A stretch of 5,891 bases of DNA from Chromatiales bacterium (GTDB lineage Bacteria; Pseudomonadota; Gammaproteobacteria; JACCYU01), in contig JAPSGG010000117.1 in the NCBI GenBank assembly GCA_031177845.1, positions 1-5,891 of the forward strand. The letters are read 5' to 3'. The notes below the pieces were generated by a model that searched no databases, had not been told where the DNA came from, and saw only the letters and a program-made list of their open reading frames with translations. Below, one piece after another: positions 1 through 5,891 of this stretch. The translations under genes and the position numbers were made by a program. Every line of letters starts with the position of its first letter. Position 1 is the stretch's first letter.

Positions 1-2
1 GC

Positions 3-752
3 GTCGGGAGCTCCGACATCCGCCACTATTCTCCGACCAACGACCTGCTGAAAGACAGGGTCATCCTGGTCACCGGTGCAGGAAGCGGGATCGGCCGCGC
101 GGTGGCCAAAGCCTACGCGGCGCACGGGGCGACAGTGATTCTGCTCGGGCGCACGATCAAGAAACTGGAGCAGGTCTACGACGCGATCGAGTCCGCCGGC
201 CATCCGCAACCGGCCATTTTCCCAATGAATCTGGAAACGGCGAGCGCCAGGGAATACGATGACTTAGGCGACACCATCAAAAACGAGTTCGGCCGCCTGG
301 ATGGGCTATTGAACAATGCGGCCCAGGTCGGGGACCTGACACCCATCCAGCATTACAACATCGATCTGTGGGCGCAGATAATCAACGTCAATCTCAACGC
401 GCCGTTTCTCATCTGCCAGGTCTGCATCCCGCTGCTGGAGCAGTCGGCCGACCCCACGATCGTATTTTCAACCGACGCCTGCACGCGCGCTTACTGGGGC
501 GCCTATGGTGTGGCCAAACACGGTCAGGAAGGGCTGCTGAAGATCCTCGCCGATGAACTGGACAACGACCGGCCAGTGCGGGTGAATGGCATTGATTCGG
601 GGCCGGTGCGCACCAGCTTGAGGGGGCAGAACTATCCAGGCGAAGATCCGACTATCCTGCCCGCACCCGAGGACGTCGTGGCACCTTATCTGTATTTTAT
701 GGGACCGGACAGCAAGGGCGTGACCGGCCAGAACTATCGCTTCAGATCATAG
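3..752 (+). CDS. YciK-family short-chain dehydrogenase/reductase (5' partial)
   Basis: Probable cytosolic NAD(P)-dependent oxidoreductase of the SDR superfamily; the substrate of the YciK group is not known to me. The frame is open to the left edge with no ATG, GTG or TTG before the GTG at 102. That GTG lies inside the cofactor-binding motif, so the true start is outside the window. About 249 residues are visible. Residues 7-19 (RHYSPTNDLLKDR) align with the extreme N-terminus of E. coli YciK, so little is missing. Numbering from position 3, visible motifs are TGAGSGIG (24-31, Rossmann glycine motif), GR after the second strand (suggesting NADP), NNAA (104-107) and YGVAK (Tyr168, Lys172, catalytic pair). 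Odd points: the residue 13 before Tyr168 is Phe, the nearest Ser is at 156, and the usual D/N-P-G after strand 6 reads DSG (198-200). The gene is convergent with tilS. The family call is firm; the function is not. Confidence 0.88.
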   Translation, partial: VGSSDIRHYSPTNDLLKDRVILVTGAGSGIGRAVAKAYAAHGATVILLGRTIKKLEQVYDAIESAGHPQPAIFPMNLETASAREYDDLGDTIKNEFGRLDGLLNNAAQVGDLTPIQHYNIDLWAQIINVNLNAPFLICQVCIPLLEQSADPTIVFSTDACTRAYWGAYGVAKHGQEGLLKILADELDNDRPVRVNGIDSGPVRTSLRGQNYPGEDPTILPAPEDVVAPYLYFMGPDSKGVTGQNYRFRS

Positions 753-787
753 GTGCTGCGCACGGCCAACTGCTCGCAGATGGCGGC

Positions 788-820
788 ATAGAGCAGATGA
801 TGGACTGAAGTCCGCTCTAT
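788..820 (-). repeat. Palindromic repeat module, inverted copy with 7-nt insert
   Basis: On the + strand ATAGAGC (788-794) pairs with GCTCTAT (814-820), and GGAC (802-805) pairs with GTCC (810-813) around a TGAA loop. The two stems are separated on one side only, by AGATGAT (795-801). Without those seven bases the element would be a perfect hairpin. On the minus strand, 820 down to 802 reads ATAGAGCGGACTTCAGTCC. This matches the neighbouring module GTAGGGCGGGTTTCAACCC at 13 of 19 positions, with paired changes in the stem. It begins 35 nt after the SDR stop codon and could also fold in that transcript's 3' end. No T-run follows. Confidence 0.6.
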
Positions 821-825
821 ACAAA

Positions 826-850
826 CAACGTAGAACGTTTTTCAACCCAC
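826..850 (+). repeat. Degenerate copy of the palindromic repeat
   Basis: This 25-nt stretch shares its left flank (CAACGTAG) and its right arm (TTCAACCC) with the next two copies. The left arm reads AACGTTT instead of GGCGGGT, so the hairpin is largely lost. It appears to be a decayed copy. It starts exactly 30 nt before the next copy. Confidence 0.5.
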
Positions 851-855
851 AAGGA

Positions 856-880
856 CAATGTAGGGCGGGTTTCAACCCGC
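856..880 (+). repeat. Palindromic REP-like repeat, intact copy
   Basis: The 25-nt unit begins CAATGTAG. It contains GCGGGTT (865-871) and AACCCGC (874-880), a perfect 7-bp inverted repeat around two bases, or a 6-bp stem with a TTCA loop. This GTAGGGCGGG-TT-CAACCCGC type of palindrome resembles dispersed intergenic REP or MITE-like repeats of gammaproteobacteria. That resemblance is from memory and was not searched. Confidence 0.65.
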
Positions 881-898
881 TGGTCGGACTCCGTCGAG

Positions 899-924
899 CA
901 ACGTAGGGCGGGGTTCAACCCGCC
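899..924 (+). repeat. Palindromic REP-like repeat, intact copy
   Basis: This copy begins CAACGTAGGGC, in the same orientation as the copy at 856-880. GGCGGG (907-912) pairs with CCCGCC (919-924) around GTTCAA. The unit starts 43 nt after the previous copy, so the spacing is irregular (30, then 43), unlike a CRISPR array or a simple tandem repeat. Confidence 0.65.
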
Positions 925-1010
925 AGTCAAACGAGTCCGCAGCGCCGCAGCGGCTGAGCACTTGCTGTTTTCTTCTAAACAAGCCCTCGCATGCTTTGGA
1001 TGGCGCCTCA

Positions 1011-1067
1011 GCCAGGAGCGCGGGTCGGGCAGTTTGCGAGCCCGGCTCTGCGCTATATGTCTCTGGC
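1011..1067 (-). terminator. Long imperfect hairpin just downstream of tilS
   Basis: AGCGCGGGTCGGGC (1017-1030) pairs with 1040-1054 to give 14 base pairs with one bulged T at 1049 and two G-T pairs, around a 9-nt loop (1031-1039). GCCAG (1011-1015) and CTGGC (1063-1067) add an outer arm. In the accA-tilS transcript the structure begins about 9 nt after the tilS stop. No T-run follows it on the minus strand. It is therefore either a 3'-end protecting structure or a non-canonical terminator rather than a textbook intrinsic one. Confidence 0.35.
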
Positions 1068-1076
1068 GCCCCTTCC

Positions 1077-2357
1077 TCATTCACATCGCCAGTAGCCCAC
1101 GACGGCTATCAAACGCTCCCCGGCATAGATCAAAGGGATCCGATCACGCTCCCAAGGCGGCACGCCGGCCTCTTGAAACAGCTTCTTCAGCTCATGATGA
1201 TGCCGGCGTCCCTGCAGCCGGCAGCGCTCGCCGCCGCGCCTGAATCTCACCGTGATGTCCGAGCGGTCCGCCGCGACTTCGCCTCCCAGTGATTTCAGCG
1301 CCGAGGGTTCCAGCGTGATGCCCAGGTGCGGGATCGGCAGGGGTCGGCGCATATCCCAAGGCAATACCAGTGTCGGATCGTGAACAGCCAGTGGCGCCAT
1401 TGCAAATAGATCGTCGCGATAACGCCGCACCTCGCCGCCTTGCCACATGATGACCGGCGTGCGATCCCAGCGCGCGCCGATGGCCTCGATCAAAATACGT
1501 TCAAGTTGTGGCCGCGTGGGCGCAGGTAGGCCAAGGATGGTTAACCATTGACGTAGCACATTGCGTTGCCGCGCCGGCGACAGCCGGCTGAGCGCGGCGA
1601 TCGACAGCGTATCGGGACGGCTCCCGCCGACGGCCACTAAATCCTCCCGCGCCAGATTGCTCAATAGCTCAGTCGCTTCCGCCTGTAGAGCCGCCGCGCG
1701 GCTTAGCGTGCGTTCGACCGTCGGCCAGCGTGCGCGCAGCCTGGAAAGCACCTCGTGCCGAATATAGTTGCGATCAAGATCTGTATCGCGGTTGCTGAGA
1801 TCATGGATCCAGTGAAGCTTATTTACAGCCGCGTAGTCGGCCAGTTCAGCGCGCGTAAACGGCAGCAGCGGCCGCGCATGCCAGCCCTCGCCGAAGACCC
1901 TTATATCAGGCATTGCAGCTAGCCCCGCCGGTCCCGAACCGCGCAGCAATTGCAGCAATAAAGTTTCGGCCTGATCGTCCTGCTGGTGTGCTGTCAGCAG
2001 ACACGTGCGGGGTTTGATCAGTTTTCGCAGTGCCCTATAACGCGCCTCTCGCGCCGCCGCCTCCGGGCTTTCGCCTTTCTGGGCTTTGGCATCGATCCGG
2101 ATGAGCTTGAAGGGAATCTCAAGCCGCTCGCAGACGCACCGGCAATGCACCGCCCACGCGTCCGCCTGCGGCTGTAATCCGTGATGAACGTGAATCGCTT
2201 CGACGGATAGCGGCACACGACCGCGGAGTTCAGCCAGCGCGTGCAGCAGCACCGTGGAATCCAGCCCGCCGCTGAAACCGACCAGGTAATGATCTCCGCA
2301 AAGCAGCGCAGCGAGTCGGCCCCGCAACGCTTCAGATGTGAACGCCACAGGCGTCAC
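1077..2357 (-). CDS. tilS: tRNA(Ile)-lysidine synthetase TilS
   Basis: TilS uses ATP and lysine to convert C34 of the CAU-anticodon tRNA-Ile to lysidine, so that this cytosolic tRNA reads AUA and is charged with isoleucine. The protein has 426 residues, close to the E. coli length. Visible signatures are the N-type ATP pyrophosphatase PP-loop SGGLDS (29-34), HVHHGLQ (56-62), TAHQQDDQAET (122-132) followed by LLRGSG, RPLLPF (162-167) and DLSNRDTDLDRNYIRH (186-201). The C-terminal TilS domain is complete: RFRRGGERCRLQG from 371, then LKKLFQEAGVPPWERDRIPL, ending in GYWRCE. The start is GTG; a second GTG lies at codon 4, and the first downstream Met is near residue 149, inside the catalytic domain. 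The start lies 6 nt after the accA stop with no clear Shine-Dalgarno, suggesting translational coupling. All core motifs are intact. Confidence 0.97.
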   Translation of the reverse strand: MTPVAFTSEALRGRLAALLCGDHYLVGFSGGLDSTVLLHALAELRGRVPLSVEAIHVHHGLQPQADAWAVHCRCVCERLEIPFKLIRIDAKAQKGESPEAAAREARYRALRKLIKPRTCLLTAHQQDDQAETLLLQLLRGSGPAGLAAMPDIRVFGEGWHARPLLPFTRAELADYAAVNKLHWIHDLSNRDTDLDRNYIRHEVLSRLRARWPTVERTLSRAAALQAEATELLSNLAREDLVAVGGSRPDTLSIAALSRLSPARQRNVLRQWLTILGLPAPTRPQLERILIEAIGARWDRTPVIMWQGGEVRRYRDDLFAMAPLAVHDPTLVLPWDMRRPLPIPHLGITLEPSALKSLGGEVAADRSDITVRFRRGGERCRLQGRRHHHELKKLFQEAGVPPWERDRIPLIYAGERLIAVVGYWRCE

Positions 2358-2363
2358 CAGCCG

Positions 2364-3320
2364 TCAAGTCTTGAACTGCCCGTAACTCATCAGCCGGCGG
2401 TAGCGTTGCTCAAGCAGCTTTTCGATGTTGCCGTTCTGCAGGCGTTCGAGACTGGTGCGCAGGGACTTCTTGATCCTTTGGCAGGCCATTTCCAGATCGC
2501 GATGGGCGCCGCCCAGTGGTTCGGGGATGACTTCGTCAATCAACTTGAGCTGTTTGAGCCGCGGCGCGGTGATCCCCATGGCCGCGGCTGCATCCGCGGC
2601 TTTATCAGCACTACGCCAAAGGATAGAAGCGCAACCTTCGGGCGATATGACCGAATACGTGCTGTATTCCAACATGTTCAAGTGATCACCAACACCTACG
2701 GCCAGCGCGCCGCCTGAGCCACCTTCGCCGATCACCGTGCAGATGATAGGGACCTTCAGCGCCGACATCACTTGGAGGTTGCGGGCAATGGCCTCACTTT
2801 GCCCACGCTCCTCGGCGCCCACGCCCGGGTACGCGCCCGGGGTATCAATGAAGGTGAGCACCGGCATCTGGAAGCGCTCGGCCATGCGCATCAGGCGCAA
2901 CGCCTTGCGGTAACCCTCGGGCCGCGGCATGCCGAAGTTGCGGCGGATCTTTTCGCGCGTGTCGCGGCCCTTTTGGTGGCCGATGATCATGACGGGTCGA
3001 TTCTCGAAGCGACCGACGCCACCGACGATCGCCGGATCATCGGCGAACGAGCGATCGCCATGCATTTCCTGAAAGTCGGTGATGAGCCCTTGAACGTAGT
3101 CAAGGGTATAAGGGCGACGCGGATGACGCGCCAGCTGCGAGATCTGCCACGGTGTCAGATTCGCGAAGATCGATTCTGTGAGCGCCTTGCACTTGACCTG
3201 TAGGCGCTGAATTTCCTCGTTCAGATTCACATCGGCGTCGGTGCCGACGTAACGCAACTCTTCGATCTTAACCTCGAGATCGGCGATTGGTTGTTCGAAG
3301 TCGAGAAAATCGGGATTCAT
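2364..3320 (-). CDS. accA: Acetyl-CoA carboxylase carboxyltransferase subunit alpha AccA
   Basis: AccA, with AccD, forms the carboxyltransferase that moves the carboxyl group from biotin on AccB to acetyl-CoA, making malonyl-CoA, the committed step of fatty-acid synthesis in the cytosol. The protein has 318 residues against 319 in E. coli and is alignable end to end. Landmarks are the N-terminal [14 protein letters not shown] segment with an alpha-helical lead ([16 protein letters not shown]), [13 protein letters not shown] (64-76), [19 protein letters not shown] (114-132), [20 protein letters not shown] (159-178), the oxyanion/CoA loop [15 protein letters not shown] (198-212) and [14 protein letters not shown] (222-235). 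The start is ATG; the bases just upstream (TCTAGATTCA) hold no clear Shine-Dalgarno. It follows dnaE after 166 nt and precedes tilS by 6 nt, so it is probably the first gene of an accA-tilS unit. No missing residues or frameshift are apparent. Confidence 0.98.
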   Translation of the reverse strand: MNPDFLDFEQPIADLEVKIEELRYVGTDADVNLNEEIQRLQVKCKALTESIFANLTPWQISQLARHPRRPYTLDYVQGLITDFQEMHGDRSFADDPAIVGGVGRFENRPVMIIGHQKGRDTREKIRRNFGMPRPEGYRKALRLMRMAERFQMPVLTFIDTPGAYPGVGAEERGQSEAIARNLQVMSALKVPIICTVIGEGGSGGALAVGVGDHLNMLEYSTYSVISPEGCASILWRSADKAADAAAAMGITAPRLKQLKLIDEVIPEPLGGAHRDLEMACQRIKKSLRTSLERLQNGNIEKLLEQRYRRLMSYGQFKT

Positions 3321-3346
3321 TGAATCTAGAGACGCTTAGTTATTGT

Positions 3347-3375
3347 GTTTAATGTATTTTGGCACAGTTGTGCAA
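3347..3375 (-). promoter_or_regulatory. Candidate accA promoter
   Basis: On the minus strand TTGCAC (3375-3370) could serve as a -35 box. TTAAAC (3352-3347) could serve as a -10 box after a 17-nt spacer. The -35 matches the sigma-70 consensus at 4 of 6 positions (TTGACA), and the -10 matches weakly at 3 of 6. The AT-rich setting and a predicted start of transcription about 20 nt before the accA ATG favour it. This is inference from sequence only. Confidence 0.3.
3362..3373. promoter_or_regulatory. 12-bp dyad overlapping the candidate accA -35 box
   Basis: GCACA (3362-3366) and TGTGC (3369-3373) form a perfect inverted repeat around GT. With the flanks, TTGG on the left and CAA on the right, the symmetry extends a little further with one unmatched base. 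It overlaps the candidate -35 box and could be an operator. It does not match the FadR operator sequence I know, and I cannot name a regulator. Confidence 0.25.
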
Positions 3376-3486
3376 CACTTGGCCACGCCTGACCGGCGAG
3401 TCAGAGACAGGAGTTCAGCAGGATAACAGTGGAAATCGGGCAGCGCCGTCCCTCACGTCCCCATCCGCAACGCGCCGCTTCCATGC

Positions 3487-5891
3487 TCAGCCATACACGA
3501 CCTCCACGCGCTCTATGCCTTCGAGCGTACGCAGGCGCCGCAACAGCTCGTCGCTGGGCGATACCCTCCATGCATCGCTGAGCCGCAGCTGCGCGCTGGC
3601 CATGCCGTTGATATAGGCAATCTGTAGCGGGCATACACCTTCCCGGAACGGCGCCAGCGTTTCGCGCAGATGCGCGACGACATCATTGCCTGCGCCGCGT
3701 TCCAGGTGGATTTCAATCTTTCTGGCGTAAGCAGCGCGCGCCCGATCGATATCCATGAATTTGTTGGCACGCAGTCGCATCTGTCCCAGATACTCGTCGT
3801 ACCCGAGGACGCCTTCTACGACCACGATCTTGTCCTTGTTCAGCAGTCCCGCGTAGCGCCGATACTCGTCAGTGAACACGCTGACCTCGATGCGACCGCT
3901 GCGGTCGTCTAGGGTAACAAAGGCGATGCGGCCGGATTGCGTGTTCTTCGTGCGGATGTTCGCGATCAGCCCGGCCAGCACCACAGTCTGTTGCTCGCGA
4001 CGACCGTAGCCCGCATTCACCTCATGTGCGCCGCCCGCCACCAGTTCACCGATGCGGCCCTTGATGATCCTCGCGAGTTCGGCCTCATAACGGCTGATGG
4101 GGTGACCTGTGAGATATAGCCCCAGCGTCTCCTTCTCGCCCGCCAGCCGCTGATCATCCTCCCACTCCGGCAGCACGACTCGATTGGTCGGTTCGACGAT
4201 TGGCGCTGCTGCTTCGAATAGGTCCACCTGGCCTGCGCTTGCATCGCGGCTGTGCTGCTCTGCAAGTCGTAAGGCCTGCGGTACCTGGGCCATCAGAGTC
4301 GCGCGGTTGGGGCCGATGCTGTCGAAGCTGCCCGCGCGCACCAAGGCTTCCAGCACGCGGCGGTTGAGTTTCTGTGCATCAGCCTGCCGGCACAGATCGT
4401 TTAAGCTGCCGAATCCCTTGTTAAGTTCGCGATTTTTGATCAGTGACTCGATAGCGCTCTGGCCGACGCCCTTTATGGCGCCGAGACCATACAGAATGGT
4501 CTTGTCGTCTTGTACAGTAAATGCATACATCGATCGATTAATGTCCGGCGGAATGACGGAGAGCCCTAGGCTGCGGCATTCCTCGATCAGGTTCACGACC
4601 TTATCCGTGTTATCCATATCAGCTGATAGCACCGCGGCCATGAACGCTGCTGGGTAATGCGCCTTGAGCCAGGCGGTCTGATAAGACAGCAGCGCATATG
4701 CCGCCGAGTGCGACTTGTTGAAGCCGTAGCCGGCGAACTTTTCCATCAGATCGAAGATGTAGGTCGCGGTCTCGACCTTGATGCCGCGCTCGGTGGCCCC
4801 ATTTACGAAGATCTCGCGCTGCTTGGCCATTTCGGCCGGTTTTTTCTTACCCATCGCGCGCCGCAGCAGATCGGCTGCCCCTAGAGTGTAGCCGGCTAGG
4901 ACCTGCGCGATCTGCATGACTTGCTCCTGGTATAGGATCACGCCATACGTGGACTTCAGAATCGGCTCCAGTGCCGGATGTGGGTAGTCCACGCGCGCGC
5001 GGCCATGCTTGCGGTCGATGAAGTTGTCCACCATGCCGGATTGCAGTGGCCCAGGGCGAAACAATGCCACCAGCGCGATGATGTCCTCGAAGCTGTCCGG
5101 CTGGAGACGCTTGATCAACTCCTTCATGCCCCGCGACTCGAGCTGAAACACCGCAGTGGTCTGGTGCCGTTTCAGCAGGTCGAAGGTCTTGCCATCGTCC
5201 AGCGGGATGCGGGCGATATCCAGTTCCGGCTTACCCGCCGCGCGCAGTCGTTCATTGATGTTGCGCAGCGCGTGATCGATGATGGTCAGCGTCCGCAACC
5301 CCAGAAAGTCGAACTTGACCAGCCCGATCGCCTCGACGTCGTCCTTGTCCAGCTGCGTCACCACGCTGCCGCCGGCCTGCTCGCAGTAGAGCGGTGTGAA
5401 ATCCGTCAACTGAGAAGGTGCGATGACCACCCCGCCCGCGTGCTTGCCTGCGTTGCGCGCCAGTCCCTCCAGCGCGCGTGCCCAATCGATGATCGCATGC
5501 ACATCCTCTTCGGTCTCGTACATCTGGCGCAGTTCAGGCTCCTGCGCCAGCGCCTTGTCTAGGGTCATGCCGATCTCGAAGGGAATCAGCTTGGCGACGC
5601 GGTCGACGAGACTGTATGGATGACCCAGCACACGCCCCACGTCCCGCACCACCGCCTTGGCGGCCATACGGCCATAGGTGATGATCTGGCTCACACGATC
5701 GCGCCCGTAGCGCTCCGCTACGTACTCGATCACTTGATCGCGTCCCTCCATGCAGAAGTCGATGTCGAAATCCGGCATCGATACGCGTTCCGGATTCAGA
5801 AAGCGCTCGAATAACAAGCCATAGCGCAGCGGGTCCAGATCGGTGATGCCCAACGCATAAGCTACCAACGAGCCGGCGCCGGAGCCGCGGC
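3487..5891 (-). CDS. dnaE: DNA polymerase III subunit alpha DnaE (5' partial)
   Basis: This is the replicative polymerase of the Pol III core, which works with epsilon and theta, the beta clamp and the tau loader. The frame is open through the right edge ([13 protein letters not shown]). The first residues seen correspond to about E. coli residue 361; the PHP domain and early palm lie outside. About 800 residues are visible. Numbered from the TTG codon at 5868 (a Leu, not a start), the catalytic aspartates are D33 and D35 in PDFDIDF and D187 in KFDFLGL, equivalent to E. coli D401, D403 and D555. Also seen are [10 protein letters not shown] (271-280), YQEQVMQIA (313-321), [13 protein letters not shown] (380-392), a helix-hairpin-helix GLGAIKGVG (461-469), the beta-clamp motif QVDLF (547-551), an OB fold (about 628-705) with [13 protein letters not shown], and the C-terminal tau-binding region. 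The frame is intact to its TGA and precedes accA, as in E. coli. Confidence 0.98.
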   Translation of the reverse strand, partial: RGSGAGSLVAYALGITDLDPLRYGLLFERFLNPERVSMPDFDIDFCMEGRDQVIEYVAERYGRDRVSQIITYGRMAAKAVVRDVGRVLGHPYSLVDRVAKLIPFEIGMTLDKALAQEPELRQMYETEEDVHAIIDWARALEGLARNAGKHAGGVVIAPSQLTDFTPLYCEQAGGSVVTQLDKDDVEAIGLVKFDFLGLRTLTIIDHALRNINERLRAAGKPELDIARIPLDDGKTFDLLKRHQTTAVFQLESRGMKELIKRLQPDSFEDIIALVALFRPGPLQSGMVDNFIDRKHGRARVDYPHPALEPILKSTYGVILYQEQVMQIAQVLAGYTLGAADLLRRAMGKKKPAEMAKQREIFVNGATERGIKVETATYIFDLMEKFAGYGFNKSHSAAYALLSYQTAWLKAHYPAAFMAAVLSADMDNTDKVVNLIEECRSLGLSVIPPDINRSMYAFTVQDDKTILYGLGAIKGVGQSAIESLIKNRELNKGFGSLNDLCRQADAQKLNRRVLEALVRAGSFDSIGPNRATLMAQVPQALRLAEQHSRDASAGQVDLFEAAAPIVEPTNRVVLPEWEDDQRLAGEKETLGLYLTGHPISRYEAELARIIKGRIGELVAGGAHEVNAGYGRREQQTVVLAGLIANIRTKNTQSGRIAFVTLDDRSGRIEVSVFTDEYRRYAGLLNKDKIVVVEGVLGYDEYLGQMRLRANKFMDIDRARAAYARKIEIHLERGAGNDVVAHLRETLAPFREGVCPLQIAYINGMASAQLRLSDAWRVSPSDELLRRLRTLEGIERVEVVYG

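Larger units (their letters stand above)
753..1076. other. Convergent intergenic region with repeats
   Basis: These 324 bases separate the stop codons of the SDR gene (+) and tilS (-). The left half holds four related palindromic modules (788-924). The right end holds a long imperfect hairpin (1011-1067). Between them (925-1010) I see only a small GCCGC/GCGGC dyad around 945-955 and no gene. Short open frames cross the region on both strands, but they are built from the repeats and have no recognisable domain or good start context. No T-tract follows any of the hairpins on either strand, so no classical intrinsic terminator is evident. Confidence 0.75.
3321..3486 (-). other. dnaE-accA intergenic spacer
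   Basis: These 166 nt lie between the dnaE stop and the accA start. The accA-proximal part (about 3337-3361) is strikingly AT-rich for this window, about 84% A+T by count, and contains the candidate promoter. The dnaE-proximal part (about 3420-3486) is GC-rich. It has only weak inverted repeats, and I found no hairpin plus T-run that would end dnaE transcription. No open frame here looks real. Confidence 0.6.

Noticed and set aside
826..924. Possible CRISPR array.
   Set aside because: Repeat starts are 30 and 43 nt apart, so spacers would be about 5 and 18 nt. Copies are imperfect and no cas genes are near.
872..1084. Minus-strand 70-codon frame (and overlapping frames of 87, 93 and 98 codons) in the convergent intergenic region.
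   Set aside because: They run through the palindromic repeats and the hairpin, overlap one another on both strands and show no domain or ribosome site. They most likely arise from the GC-rich repeat sequence.
2772..3203. A 143-codon + strand open frame opposite accA (and a 158-codon one at 2241-2717 across accA/tilS).
   Set aside because: Antisense to fully conserved accA and tilS coding sequence; composition is that of a complementary-strand shadow and no family is recognisable.
1996..3312. Possible fusion or break in the accA-tilS junction.
   Set aside because: Both proteins are full length with intact termini and separate stop and start codons; the tight spacing is ordinary operon packing.
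4978..5562. A 194-codon open frame on the + strand opposite dnaE.
   Set aside because: It lies entirely antisense to highly conserved dnaE polymerase sequence, has no recognisable domain, and reads as the GC-driven shadow of the real frame.
5866..5868. TTG at 5868 as the start of a short DnaE.
   Set aside because: The frame continues upstream to the window edge with conserved DnaE sequence (RGSGAGS), so this Leu codon is internal and the gene is simply cut by the window.

Overview
The window looks like the chromosome of a gammaproteobacterium of moderately high GC (roughly 60% by eye). Three genes on the minus strand run in the order dnaE - accA - tilS. This is the familiar gammaproteobacterial arrangement: E. 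coli has dnaE-accA, with tilS a little further downstream. The proteins also read as close relatives of the E. coli ones. The genus cannot be named from this stretch alone; an uncultured or sulfur-oxidiser-type lineage is only a guess.

Layout from left to right. Positions 3-752 (+) hold a short-chain dehydrogenase/reductase of the YciK type, cut at its N-terminus by the window edge. Positions 753-1076 are a convergent intergenic region. It carries a cluster of palindromic repeat modules (788-924) and, next to the tilS stop, a long imperfect hairpin (1011-1067). Positions 1077-2357 (-) are tilS (tRNA-Ile lysidine synthetase). Positions 2364-3320 (-) are accA (acetyl-CoA carboxylase carboxyltransferase alpha subunit), only 6 nt from tilS. 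Positions 3321-3486 are a 166-nt gap with an AT-rich, promoter-like stretch and a small dyad. Positions 3487-5891 (-) are the C-terminal two thirds of dnaE (DNA polymerase III alpha subunit), running off the right edge.

The three minus-strand genes serve core growth functions: replication, the committed step of fatty-acid synthesis, and decoding of AUA codons. accA and tilS are almost certainly co-transcribed. The 166-nt gap before accA probably gives it a promoter of its own in addition to any read-through from dnaE. The YciK-like gene is transcribed towards this block and is not part of the operon.

I see no undescribed system, mobile-element gene, CRISPR array or RNA gene. The items most worth a second look are the repeat cluster, where two modules show compensatory stem changes, and the altered active-site region of the SDR protein.
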